The position numbers and the translations under genes were made by a program. Of a stretch of DNA of 64,000 nucleotides, positions 1 to 8,780 are shown piece by piece (positions within the stretch are counted from its first letter, which is position 1; every line of letters begins with the position of its first letter). The notes beneath the pieces were generated by a model. The model was not told the origin of the DNA. It saw nothing but the letters and a program-made list of their open reading frames with translations, and did no database searches. This stretch comes from a virus, in IMG/VR virus record IMGVR_UViG_3300030061_001386, positions 28,722-92,721 of that record. One strand, given 5' to 3'.

Positions 1-2217
1 TACCTTATGTAAGTATGAACCAAACTCTATGTTAGTTTCTTGAGATAATATCGAGTTTCTTTTATTCATTAAAACAAAGTTCACTGCCTTTATTCCTTTA
101 GTTAGTTCATTTACTAACCTACCTATATCTTTCTTGTCATCCACTGAACTCAAAAACTCTAACATTCTAGTCAAGTCTTCTAACTCAGTTGGTTTTACCA
201 TCATATATCCTGACCTGCCTTCTAGTGCTAACACCTTAAACAATGCAGTATCAGTTCTACCAGTTGCTAATGCTCTGAATATTCTTTGGGTTTTACTTGT
301 TTTAGTGTCGAACGGAAACTCATCATCGAATGGTTTGTTAGACCCACTAATTGCAACCACGAAATAATCTAAGACTTCTTGAATCAAATCATCAAACTCT
401 TCCCTTGCTTCTTCTATATCTGCTAAGTGGTCTTTTCTGTTTACTGTTCCTAATTGTGGTCTTGACTGTGGAGGCACACCATCACTAGAAGAACCGACTG
501 TGGCTTTAGCAGGAGCAGACGCTCTATCTAAATCATCACCCGCATCTAGTATTTTACTCAGGTTATCTAAAAACTCTCCAATATTCCTTAACCTATTGTT
601 AATTCCTCTTTCAGTATTCATGGCTTTATCGTCAGTATTCCAACTTTCTGTAACCATGAACCTATTCACTGTTTTTGTTAGTGGTAGATAATATGGGCCA
701 TTTCCTCCTCTAGCCATTGTCTTTTCTACTGCATCAACATATTCATTAATTTCGTCATCCATGTCAACACCCGTTGACATTTCTCTAGCCGCCCCTGCAC
801 TCAGCATTGCTTCCCTTAATGTGTTAATGTCATTTCTAAAAGCAACAGTATCTTTGAATGCTCCACTATCCTTTGTAAAAGCATGGTAGAAAAGAGGGTC
901 AACCTTTTGCGTAAGTCTTTCTAATTTAAGCCCAAACCTAGATAACTCTTCCATTTCTTTCTTGTTCTCTGCCGCCCTTACATTTCTTTCTTGAGTAACA
1001 GCATCATCAGAATCAAACGTTTCCCCGCCATCTTCTACGGTAATAGTCTCCTTGTAATCTCCACTATCTTTATCATAGTAGCCTTCTCTTCTAGCACTTC
1101 TATCATCAGAAGTATCCTTTAGATTATCTAATCCTACATCAGCAATAAACTTCTCATACAAGGCAAGTCCCTTGTGTCTCTTAAAGTAGGGTTCTAGTTC
1201 TTTAGGATTAATTTTCACAACATAGTCTAACTCACCATTATTGATAATAGACTTGAAAGAAAGGAACTTATCTATTACTTCTGCAATCTCCTGTTTGTCT
1301 TTATCGTCTTTATTTTCTTCTGTGTTTAACATATCTCTAATAGGAAGAAAGGCTTCATTACATGCATTATATGCTTCTTTGAAATCATTATACTTACCCT
1401 TATGACCTTTCCAAAAATTGTAAATCCTATTACGTCTATCTAATCTTTTAAGGTCAAGTTCACCAATTATTAGGTCAGCGTCTAAATGAATTATTTGTTC
1501 TTCTACCTCATCTAATGGTCTTAAAACTGAAAGTAGTGGCTGAAGTCTTCTTTGAATAGCAGGAGTTTGATTCTGAATAACATACTTCCATTTGTTAATC
1601 TCTCTCATGTTTACGTTTCTATTTCTAAGTGAAACTCTAGTTAGTCTCCTATCTCCTTCTATTGTATTCTCATACGTTAACATTTTACCATTTTCATCTA
1701 AGAAGTTCTTCAGAGTTTTATTTAGTAGTGCTTTGTCTCTTTGAATTGTTTTACTATCATCAATCTCATCTGTGTCTAAGTCGGTACTCTTAACGCCGCC
1801 TTTAACCTCTGATAGTTTTAATAATGTTTTAACCATTATATCTCTAGTAGATTTTGGAATCTCACTAAACCCTTTGTACTTATTGTTAATGTCTTCAACT
1901 AGAATATTAGTTAACTCACCCAGTTGTTTTCCTTTGAGTTGATATTTACTAGATAGAGTCTTCTTATCATTTCCAAAGAAGTCATTATCGTTGACTAAGA
2001 AAGTATGTAGAAACTCAGGTTTGAATCCATCATCATAATCATCAAGTCTATCGTCTGCTTCCATTTCTATTTTACTTTGTAAGTTTTTTAATTGTGTAGG
2101 TTTCAAATCCCTATATTCTTCAGACTCTTTAACTTTCTTTTCAGCAAAGTCTTCCATCGAATCAGGATTAACCATTAGTGTTTGGAATGCTTCGTATAGT
2201 TCAGTATCTTCTATCAT
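1..2217 (-). CDS. Large protein of unknown function, 3' end cut by window edge
   Basis: The minus-strand frame is open from an ATG at 2217 to the window edge, giving at least 739 codons with no stop, so the C-terminus is missing. The protein starts MIEDTELYEAF and is rich in Asp, Glu, Lys and Arg, with long predicted helices and no membrane segment. No family was recognised. Its start codon overlaps the stop of the upstream gene as ATGA, so it is the last visible gene of the tiled minus-strand operon that also encodes a terminase-like protein. A virion or head-assembly role is inferred from position only. Confidence 0.85.
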   Translation of the reverse strand, partial: MIEDTELYEAFQTLMVNPDSMEDFAEKKVKESEEYRDLKPTQLKNLQSKIEMEADDRLDDYDDGFKPEFLHTFLVNDNDFFGNDKKTLSSKYQLKGKQLGELTNILVEDINNKYKGFSEIPKSTRDIMVKTLLKLSEVKGGVKSTDLDTDEIDDSKTIQRDKALLNKTLKNFLDENGKMLTYENTIEGDRRLTRVSLRNRNVNMREINKWKYVIQNQTPAIQRRLQPLLSVLRPLDEVEEQIIHLDADLIIGELDLKRLDRRNRIYNFWKGHKGKYNDFKEAYNACNEAFLPIRDMLNTEENKDDKDKQEIAEVIDKFLSFKSIINNGELDYVVKINPKELEPYFKRHKGLALYEKFIADVGLDNLKDTSDDRSARREGYYDKDSGDYKETITVEDGGETFDSDDAVTQERNVRAAENKKEMEELSRFGLKLERLTQKVDPLFYHAFTKDSGAFKDTVAFRNDINTLREAMLSAGAAREMSTGVDMDDEINEYVDAVEKTMARGGNGPYYLPLTKTVNRFMVTESWNTDDKAMNTERGINNRLRNIGEFLDNLSKILDAGDDLDRASAPAKATVGSSSDGVPPQSRPQLGTVNRKDHLADIEEAREEFDDLIQEVLDYFVVAISGSNKPFDDEFPFDTKTSKTQRIFRALATGRTDTALFKVLALEGRSGYMMVKPTELEDLTRMLEFLSSVDDKKDIGRLVNELTKGIKAVNFVLMNKRNSILSQETNIEFGSYLHKV

Positions 2218-4004
2218 GCTCTACCACCTTCACTAGCAATCCATTGGTACGGTTGAGTTGCTCCCTTTTTATTATGTAGTATAGGCTTCTCCATAACCTC
2301 AGACATTTTCTCTTTTATTCTAGTTAGTAATTCTTTATGAATATTAGAATAAGTTTCAACTAATTCTTGTTTGAACTTGTCTATTCCTTCAGAGGTTCTC
2401 TCCTTTTTTAGTTTTCTTAGAGAGATTTGTAGGTTTCTATCACCTAACATGTATCCTTCTAGTTGTACTAACATAGTAAGTAAATCTGAAAATTGCAATG
2501 ATTGTTTAGATGACACCTTGAAGTCTTTCAACTTCTTTCGTGTGTCTCCTACTTGACCTAAATAATTACCAATTGGGTCATTATCAATATCCTCGAATAA
2601 AAATTGTAATGTTGGAATACGTTGTGGGTCAGTTATAGAAACAGTTCCTTCTGCTTTCTCTTCCATTTCTTTTAATGCCGCTAATATCTGTTCAGGTTCT
2701 CCAAACTCAACATCACCAACTCTCATGGTTTTTACAGAGCGTCTAACTCTAGAACCAAAAATATGCCCTAGTTCTTTTCTAACTAATTCTTGTTGTGGCT
2801 TTGTCGAACTTCCTTCCATTATAGCAACAAGTGCATCTCGCAAATCTGTCTTTAGAGTATATCTCCTAACTTGTGTTTTAGAAACTAATTCTTCATACTC
2901 CTTTCCTAGTTCTGCATTATACACTGCTGTTTTGAATTGACCATATCCTTTTGTTTGAGTTGGTGTAATACCTTTTTCACGTTGATATTTACTAGAAACC
3001 CCAGTCTTTACAAACTTATTATACAATGCAACAATCTCTGCGTTATCTACAAGACCATCTCTAATGTCCTGCATAAATTGCTTCTCTTGTAGGGACTGCT
3101 TAGTTTGAGTTTTAACAAATCCAACATCTAGATTCAAAGTATCATTATTCAAAATATAATCCAAAGCAGGATATATTCTACTAGTTGAGGCTGAACTTTT
3201 TTCTGCCCCAAAGAACTCTCGCTGTATGACTTGCATTGCCCTATTTACACTTTTAACATTTTCAAAATCAGTTAGGTTTGGCATAAATGGTTCTCTTGCT
3301 TGTCCTCTTATTGAACTAATAACCATCTTTAGATACTCTACTGCGAATGAATCTGATATAGTTGAAACATCTAACTTCTGAGAAGATATAACATCGTCTT
3401 CCTTATACTCATCAAGACCAAACACTTTTCCTAATACAGTTCTAACAATTTCTTTATCCGGTTTTCCACCTTGTAATAGTTTGGCCTGTTCAGGACTCAT
3501 AAACTCAGGAAGAGTGACCGTCAACTTGCTACCTGAAACAAATGAAAGACCTTCTAATTTATCAGTTTCAAATGTCAAAGGTAATTGTAGTTCTATACCA
3601 TCTGTAATATAGCCATAAAGTTCCGGCTTATCCTTGATGTAATTGAATATCTTTTCACCATTTTCTTCATCCCACCTAAGTAGCCTACTAGTCTTAGCAC
3701 CTGATTTAGCAGTTCCCTTTTCTAAGAAAGTAATTAGAGGTTTGTGATTACCTGCAAGAAAGTCCTCATATAATTTTATTTCTTTAGGATTCTTATAATC
3801 ATCATCTTTTTTTGAAGCACCTAACTTATCCAACAGAGGTTGAAACGCTTTCTCAGGCAAACCATCTTCTATCAAATTATTGACTGCCCTTCTAATTTGA
3901 GACTTACCATGATTAGCAAGTATCTCATCAAAGTTACCTGACTTTCTAGAAGCAACAATCTTATCACTGAGAGTTTGCCTTTTCAGAATCTCTGTCCAAT
4001 TCAT
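2214..4004 (-). CDS. Unknown 596-aa protein with N-terminal W-x-x-[VIM]-[LI]-[KR] motif
   Basis: The protein starts MNWTEILKRQT, carrying in residues 2-8 the short tryptophan motif shared by its operon neighbours. The rest is charged and probably helical, with no recognised domain, signal peptide or membrane segment. It overlaps both neighbours by 4 bp (ATGA), so it is co-translated with the 404-aa and >739-aa proteins. A structural or head-associated role is likely from context, but nothing in the sequence proves it. Confidence 0.85.
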   Translation of the reverse strand: MNWTEILKRQTLSDKIVASRKSGNFDEILANHGKSQIRRAVNNLIEDGLPEKAFQPLLDKLGASKKDDDYKNPKEIKLYEDFLAGNHKPLITFLEKGTAKSGAKTSRLLRWDEENGEKIFNYIKDKPELYGYITDGIELQLPLTFETDKLEGLSFVSGSKLTVTLPEFMSPEQAKLLQGGKPDKEIVRTVLGKVFGLDEYKEDDVISSQKLDVSTISDSFAVEYLKMVISSIRGQAREPFMPNLTDFENVKSVNRAMQVIQREFFGAEKSSASTSRIYPALDYILNNDTLNLDVGFVKTQTKQSLQEKQFMQDIRDGLVDNAEIVALYNKFVKTGVSSKYQREKGITPTQTKGYGQFKTAVYNAELGKEYEELVSKTQVRRYTLKTDLRDALVAIMEGSSTKPQQELVRKELGHIFGSRVRRSVKTMRVGDVEFGEPEQILAALKEMEEKAEGTVSITDPQRIPTLQFLFEDIDNDPIGNYLGQVGDTRKKLKDFKVSSKQSLQFSDLLTMLVQLEGYMLGDRNLQISLRKLKKERTSEGIDKFKQELVETYSNIHKELLTRIKEKMSEVMEKPILHNKKGATQPYQWIASEGGRA

Positions 4005-5215
4005 TCTTTCACCCCTATTAATTGACTAAACCATTCTAATGATTTCCTAAACTGGCTATTGTGTCGTTGTGCAGGAGTCATCCGTTGCCATCTCTGAGGA
4101 GAAATCGAGCGAGGTCTTCTAATTTGACTCTCATTAAGTCGTGAATGTCTTTCTTGCTTTTCGCTTCGTTGTTTTATAGCATCTGCCATTCTATTCATTT
4201 CTTCAGCATCAACCCATGTTGGGTCTTTTTTGACTTGTGCTATTGCGTTGGCTAACTCATATTGTAAACTTTTACGAACCCATTCATAATATCTTTTAAC
4301 TAATCTATCCATAGTTTCTCCGCCTGAAAAATACACAATCAATGAATTAATAGTTGATTCACGGTTTAAGTGTTCTAGCATTTTTTCATTATGCCTAGTT
4401 TGTAATGCCTCCAAAACTAACCTTTCATTTGATAGTATAGACTCTTTAAGATTTTCAGAATCCTTATATCTACCCTTGTATGCTTCATGTTCTTCAGGTA
4501 TATCAGGTGTAAACTGCTTTAGTGATTCTTCAAACCCTCTAACTCTATATGCAGATAAACTGTTATTTTTCATTACCTCTTGCGAAAACATTTCTTTTAT
4601 TCTACCAGTAAAATATTTTTTGAACTTGTCCTGAACTACATTTTCATCAGCATCCAAAAGTGCAAGTTTTTTTCCTTCTTCTAAAAAACGTTGATACTGT
4701 TGCATAGTTCTTTGATGCTTACCATATTTTCTTGGCTTGTTTGGATATTTCATACGCCCACTTGCTATTGTTTCTTTTCTAGGTGAAAAGAAATATTCTA
4801 CTGCATCAGGATATTCATTAGTAGTATCTTCCTGAATAGTTTTCCTAACTAAAGTAACGTGCCATTCAGGAAACTTTTCCCTTAGTTCACTTAATTTACC
4901 ACTTCCCATAGGTCTTTCTGTTATTAGACGAAGCCCTCTCCAAAGATATTTGCTCGAACCTCTTGGCGACTCACTAAACACTTCTTTACTTTCTCCATGC
5001 TTATCAGCAATAGTACGTCTAATTGATGGGTCTATTTCGCCTGTTTGGATTTTAAGGGCGGTAACATCTAAATCATATTCATTTAATCTTCTATCAAGTT
5101 CTTTGAGTTTTAACTCATATTCAGCCTCACGTTCAATGTCTGAACTTCTCATTGGTTGTTTTTTACCATCAGCCCCTACAACCATTGGCATTTTCAAAAC
5201 GCTAAACCAACTCAT
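4001..5215 (-). CDS. Unknown 404-aa basic protein with tryptophan motif at both ends
   Basis: The N-terminus reads MSWFSVLKMP, and the last residues (LEWFSQLIGVKE) give a second, looser version of the motif. A likely coiled coil rich in Glu, Lys and Arg covers about residues 25-60. The C-terminal third is very basic, with Arg-Pro and Gln-Arg runs, and could contact nucleic acid. No family was recognised. Both ends overlap neighbours by 4 bp. Possible roles are scaffold, internal virion protein or head protein; none can be chosen from sequence. Confidence 0.85.
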   Translation of the reverse strand: MSWFSVLKMPMVVGADGKKQPMRSSDIEREAEYELKLKELDRRLNEYDLDVTALKIQTGEIDPSIRRTIADKHGESKEVFSESPRGSSKYLWRGLRLITERPMGSGKLSELREKFPEWHVTLVRKTIQEDTTNEYPDAVEYFFSPRKETIASGRMKYPNKPRKYGKHQRTMQQYQRFLEEGKKLALLDADENVVQDKFKKYFTGRIKEMFSQEVMKNNSLSAYRVRGFEESLKQFTPDIPEEHEAYKGRYKDSENLKESILSNERLVLEALQTRHNEKMLEHLNRESTINSLIVYFSGGETMDRLVKRYYEWVRKSLQYELANAIAQVKKDPTWVDAEEMNRMADAIKQRSEKQERHSRLNESQIRRPRSISPQRWQRMTPAQRHNSQFRKSLEWFSQLIGVKE

Positions 5216-5805
5216 TGTAACTCCTCCAACTCAGGTTCTAAAATCTCCTTCTCATCTTCCTTCCTTCTTGAAGTTGAATCTTTAGGAGACTTATATCCTC
5301 TACCTCGTAAACCAGTTCCTTTTGATTTACCAGTTCTTTTAATGATATCAACCCAACTTTTTATTATTCCCATTCTTTTCATCCATTGTTGCTCACGATA
5401 AACGTCTTCAGGGCGTTTTTTTGGACTAAAAGTTTTACGAGAGTCTCTCAACATTTTTTCCCTCTCTTCCTTAAAATCTCTCGCTGCTATATTGATGGAT
5501 TGTTTGAAAGCACGATAGAGTTCTTCTTCTCCATCTCCTTGTTCTCCCATTTTTGAAGTGTACATCAAATGTGGCCCTTGAGCCATGTACAACTCCCCAT
5601 CACGAAACTTGAACTCATACACTGAACGTCTATCTTCACCCGCAATTTTTGACCTTAGAGTTAACTCAAAATCATCTCCCATTTTTCTGTTTATTCTTAT
5701 TATCATGGTTCTGTCGCCAAACTTTTCTATGCCTTCTCTTCTAGCAATATCCTTTAGCCTTGATTGCATAGGCGTTAACTGTTTTATTATATTGAACCAA
5801 CTCAT
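5212..5805 (-). CDS. Unknown 197-aa basic protein with two tryptophan motifs
   Basis: The motif appears at residues 2-8 (SWFNIIK) and again near residue 150 (SWVDIIKRTGKSKG). The C-terminal 50 residues are very basic and then end in an acidic tail. No domain was recognised. The ATG overlaps the stop of the terminase-like gene upstream, and the stop overlaps the start of the 404-aa gene. The pattern suggests a DNA- or capsid-contacting accessory protein. This is inference. Confidence 0.82.
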   Translation of the reverse strand: MSWFNIIKQLTPMQSRLKDIARREGIEKFGDRTMIIRINRKMGDDFELTLRSKIAGEDRRSVYEFKFRDGELYMAQGPHLMYTSKMGEQGDGEEELYRAFKQSINIAARDFKEEREKMLRDSRKTFSPKKRPEDVYREQQWMKRMGIIKSWVDIIKRTGKSKGTGLRGRGYKSPKDSTSRRKEDEKEILEPELEELQ

Positions 5806-6458
5806 TGTAACTTATCCTCCATTTGCTTTCTAACGTCTAACCAAACTTCAGGATGATTCTGTGCCAATACTTCTTTGATGATTTGCATTTGGTGAATAAT
5901 AACAGTGTCTTGTCTCTTGTGGACTAACTTACCCTTGAACTCCATTAGATACTTCAAAGATTCACGAACCTCTTTTGCTAACTTAGTTAGTGAATCTATG
6001 TACTTAGCATCCAAATCATCTGAATCCATGAGTTGGTCTAACTTACCTTCAAGCCTAGAGATGTTACCACTAAGAGTATCAATCTCATTTACTTCCTTAA
6101 CTGCTAGAATATGTGCGGCGGCTTTTTGGACTAGAGGTTGAGTGTGTTGTTTTATGTGTCTGACAACTTGCTCCTTAGAACTACCAACAATCTTAGCCGC
6201 TAAATCAGGAGTCATATCTCCACTGTAAAGTTCTTGCTCAATTTCTGAACGGTTCTCATATGTACATAGTTTACATCTTGGATTTGAAGCATCTGCATAT
6301 CCTTCCATGTGATTACGTTGATGTTTTGCACTTGTGCCACTAGGCCAATTCATTCTAATATCCAAATCATCAGGTGAACAAATCATAGTCTCCAAATCAG
6401 ATTCAAGGGATTCCCTGTCCTCATGATTACAAAGCCTACAACGTTTTCTTGTTACCAT
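5802..6458 (-). CDS. Putative small terminase-like DNA-binding protein, two zinc-HTH units
   Basis: The 218-aa protein has two copies of one unit. Each starts with a zinc knuckle (CRLCNHEDR near residue 6; CKLCTYENR near residue 62) followed by an Ile/Leu-rich helix, a short HTH (second unit AAKIVGSSKEQVVRHI) and a His pair. This Cys-x2-Cys / HTH / x-x-H layout is common in small terminase subunits and related phage DNA-binding proteins. The rest is predicted coiled coil, which would support oligomers. It lies in the packaging-side operon just after a 26-aa zinc ribbon gene, with the stop and start adjacent (TGA ATG). Another DNA-binding role is possible because no large terminase is seen next to it. 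Confidence 0.65.
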   Translation of the reverse strand: MVTRKRCRLCNHEDRESLESDLETMICSPDDLDIRMNWPSGTSAKHQRNHMEGYADASNPRCKLCTYENRSEIEQELYSGDMTPDLAAKIVGSSKEQVVRHIKQHTQPLVQKAAAHILAVKEVNEIDTLSGNISRLEGKLDQLMDSDDLDAKYIDSLTKLAKEVRESLKYLMEFKGKLVHKRQDTVIIHQMQIIKEVLAQNHPEVWLDVRKQMEDKLQ

Positions 6459-6539
6459 TCAATATTCACCACAATAAGGACACATAGTTCCTGACCAGTT
6501 ATCTTCATCAATTTTCTTTATTCCTCTACAACAACTCAT
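6459..6539 (-). CDS. 26-aa zinc-ribbon miniprotein
   Basis: The peptide begins MSCCRGIKK and ends MCPYCGEY, giving a CC plus CxxC metal site. Its ATG overlaps the stop of the 361-aa gene (ATGA), and its TGA touches the ATG of the terminase-like gene. This exact tiling supports translation despite the small size. Function unknown; probably a tiny zinc-bound adaptor. Confidence 0.55.
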   Translation of the reverse strand: MSCCRGIKKIDEDNWSGTMCPYCGEY

Positions 6540-7621
6540 AATCTCACCAACATATCTTGCCAATTATCAAACGACTTCTTCTGTTCATCGGGTTCAGGTC
6601 TTTCACCAAACTTGAGTGGACTTCTTGCCACATCTCCACTTGTCTGTTTGAAGTGCATTGCCATTCCTTTTGACTTGGCACGAATAACAGCCATCCTCTT
6701 AATCTGCCTTCTAGACAACTTGAACCAACATTCTTCAATTTCATTTGGGATATTCAGATTCTTCAATGTCTTAACAGCATCTGATTCCTTTTCATTTCTA
6801 ATATCAAAAGATTGATTTTTGAACATTCTATAAATGGTAGAATCAGGAAATGAACCTGTTGTACCCTTGCCTTTATCCAAAGCAGAATCAATTACCTGTC
6901 TGATAACTGATATTGTTAGAGCCGTAGTTGCAGCCTTCGCTCCTTCAATGGGTACGGGGTTATCTTTTCCAATAGTTAACTTGGCGTCATCTAAACGCTT
7001 TAACGCATTCTTAACAATAGTATGTAAACTAGGGGAATTGAAAGGTGAAGTATTGCCATCACCGTAAAGCACTTGCCACATTGGAGGTTCAGCAGTATTA
7101 GGACTAGTATTATACCATTCAGAATCTTTAGCAGGAACATCTTCATCTTTCAGTTCTCTAACTATTTCATATTGGTCAGTTCTGTAATGTCCATAAATAG
7201 GCTTAGTAGATATAACTGTCCCATTATCATCATCCCAATTACTAGGATTTGAAAATATAATATTTCTAGGGTCTGCTTTTGTTCCTTGAATACCATCCAT
7301 CACACTATCTAATGCTTTGAGTGCTGTCTCTTGTTCAGGACTCATAGAAGGAGAATTGAATATAGACTTTAGTGCTTTAAAAATCTGAACTCCGCCTTTA
7401 CCTTTTATCTTAGTTCCAGTCTTTCCCTTAACTCTACCTGCTATACCTTGATTCTTTACTAAATCTAGTAAACTCATTCCACTTGCTTCAGGACTTATCA
7501 TACCAATAGCATCACCAGTAAGACCTTCAGCCTTTCTTTCCCAAATCTCAAACTCTTGTCTAAATGACTTAGCCTGAATATCAGTAGTGGCCTTACTACC
7601 ATCAGGTAGTTTTACTGCCAT
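6536..7621 (-). CDS. Unknown 361-aa protein, C-terminal tryptophan motif
   Basis: A longer reading starts at 7660, but ATG 7621 (MAVKLPDGSKA) shortens the overlap with the upstream protease gene to 20 bp and has a purine-rich GAAAGG just before it. The protein has a basic Gly-Lys-rich patch around residues 65-80, a central Pro/Asn-rich part and a basic helix near the end. It closes with DNWQDMLVRL, matching the operon-wide tryptophan motif. No family recognised. Its stop overlaps the start of the 26-aa gene. Confidence 0.75.
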   Translation of the reverse strand: MAVKLPDGSKATTDIQAKSFRQEFEIWERKAEGLTGDAIGMISPEASGMSLLDLVKNQGIAGRVKGKTGTKIKGKGGVQIFKALKSIFNSPSMSPEQETALKALDSVMDGIQGTKADPRNIIFSNPSNWDDDNGTVISTKPIYGHYRTDQYEIVRELKDEDVPAKDSEWYNTSPNTAEPPMWQVLYGDGNTSPFNSPSLHTIVKNALKRLDDAKLTIGKDNPVPIEGAKAATTALTISVIRQVIDSALDKGKGTTGSFPDSTIYRMFKNQSFDIRNEKESDAVKTLKNLNIPNEIEECWFKLSRRQIKRMAVIRAKSKGMAMHFKQTSGDVARSPLKFGERPEPDEQKKSFDNWQDMLVRL

Positions 7622-8423
7622 ACCTTTCTTTTTTCTTACGGGCTTTTTTCTTGCTACCACGTTTTTTTCCCCCTCCTGTTTTATTGTTGAATAATGCCGA
7701 TGTTCCTGTTGCGGTAGTAGTAACTGCCCCTCCCATTCTTAGTATGTTAAACCAAGAATCATCATCGGCGTTTACTGAACCCTGCATAGTCGCACTATGA
7801 TGAAGACTATCAAACTTGCTAATATTAACATTAGTACCTTTATTCGATGCTTCTACAAACTCCCACATTTTCAATCTAGGAGTAATACCATGTTCTCTAG
7901 CCCATGCCATTGTTTTCATATCATTTTCTTTAGCCTTTGTTCTTAACTCACTAACAACCTTAGAAGCCGCTTCACGAATGTTTTCATCCACCGAATAGTG
8001 TTGAGACAAACCATCTAATGCTTGTATCTCTTTATCCATCATTCCATACGCAACTAGTTCCTGTGCATTTCCATCTTTTATTCTAGCATCTAAAAAATTA
8101 CTAGAATTAGCCTTTTTCCATTCTTGCCATTCTCTAGCGAATACAGGGTCTTCCATTGTTATTTTATGAAGATACTCATGGGTAAGAGTATCACTAAGTA
8201 AATCTACTACCTTTTCTTCAGAAACTTCAGGGTTATCCATTAATTTCTTAAACGCATTTAGAAAGATAGTGGTTTCACCAGTCTTAGGTTTGTAAACTCC
8301 GGCCATAGTTATAGGTGGTTTATTGATTTGTTTTAGAAACCAATTAACTCCACGCAATACTTTACCTGCTTTTCCTCCTAATTTAAATTGGAAGTCTTTT
8401 CTAATTGGGTCAAAGTAACTCAT
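7602..8423 (-). CDS. HEXXH zinc metalloprotease-like protein
   Basis: The 273-aa protein has HEYLH at residues 82-86 followed by QELVAYG with Glu at about 122, the layout of a gluzincin-type metalloprotease (two His, a catalytic Glu and a third Glu ligand). The motif SWFNILR is at 223-229, and a low-complexity tail very rich in Lys, Arg and Gly follows. Position among packaging or head genes suggests a maturation protease, but an HEXXH enzyme would be unusual in that role: HK97-like viruses normally use serine proteases. The basic tail may tether it to DNA. Start overlaps the upstream stop (ATGA). Confidence 0.65.
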   Translation of the reverse strand: MSYFDPIRKDFQFKLGGKAGKVLRGVNWFLKQINKPPITMAGVYKPKTGETTIFLNAFKKLMDNPEVSEEKVVDLLSDTLTHEYLHKITMEDPVFAREWQEWKKANSSNFLDARIKDGNAQELVAYGMMDKEIQALDGLSQHYSVDENIREAASKVVSELRTKAKENDMKTMAWAREHGITPRLKMWEFVEASNKGTNVNISKFDSLHHSATMQGSVNADDDSWFNILRMGGAVTTTATGTSALFNNKTGGGKKRGSKKKARKKKERYGSKTT

Positions 8424-8679
8424 TTCTTTCTCCCCTTCTTAGGTGTAAGTATGTTCCTTGCAGTTTGCGAACAGTACCTTATTTTCTGAGTTGATTCTAG
8501 TGTCCAAAAAGAATCTCTTTCTAAACCAAACTTATCTTCAATATGACAACATAACTCGCAAAATCGTCATCTATCTCTAAACCAAGAACAGGGCCAGTAG
8601 GATGAACTAACTTCTTATCTAACCAAACATACACATTACCCATGAATGCAATCAACTTTCTAATTAGCCACTGCTTCAT
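8420..8679 (-). CDS. Zinc-ribbon protein split by an apparent single-base frameshift
   Basis: Frame 1 starts at ATG 8679 (MKQWLIRKLIAFMG), runs through VLGLEIDDDF and soon stops. The next frame continues as FCELCHIEDKFGLERDSFW, then a region with another Cys and a basic PKKGRKK end, and stops in an ATGA overlap with the protease start. That second frame has no start codon of its own. The switch point is an AAAA run (TTTT on the coding strand) at 8560-8563; one more base there would give one protein of about 86 aa with a CxxC site. The cause could be an assembly error, a real mutation or recoding. The perfect operon tiling argues that the joined protein is the functional one. Confidence 0.55.
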
Positions 8680-8780
8680 TCTACATACGCCCCACAATAA
8701 GAACAGAAACAACCCTGACTTGAAAACTCTATCATTCTAACCCACTCACAAGTAAAACAAATACCAACAAACGGTTGCAT
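8676..8780 (-). CDS. 34-aa zinc-ribbon miniprotein
   Basis: Starts MQPFVGICFTCEWV and carries a second Cys group GCFCSYCGAY, so CxxC plus CxCxxC could bind one zinc. The start shares one base with the stop of the 213-aa gene upstream (TGATG), and its stop overlaps the next ATG. Too short for a family assignment. Confidence 0.6.
   Translation of the reverse strand: MQPFVGICFTCEWVRMIEFSSQGCFCSYCGAYVE

Noticed and set aside
8560-8563. Programmed frameshift as an established fact
   Set aside because: The site is not a standard slippery heptamer; an assembly homopolymer error explains it equally well, so it is listed only as a possibility.
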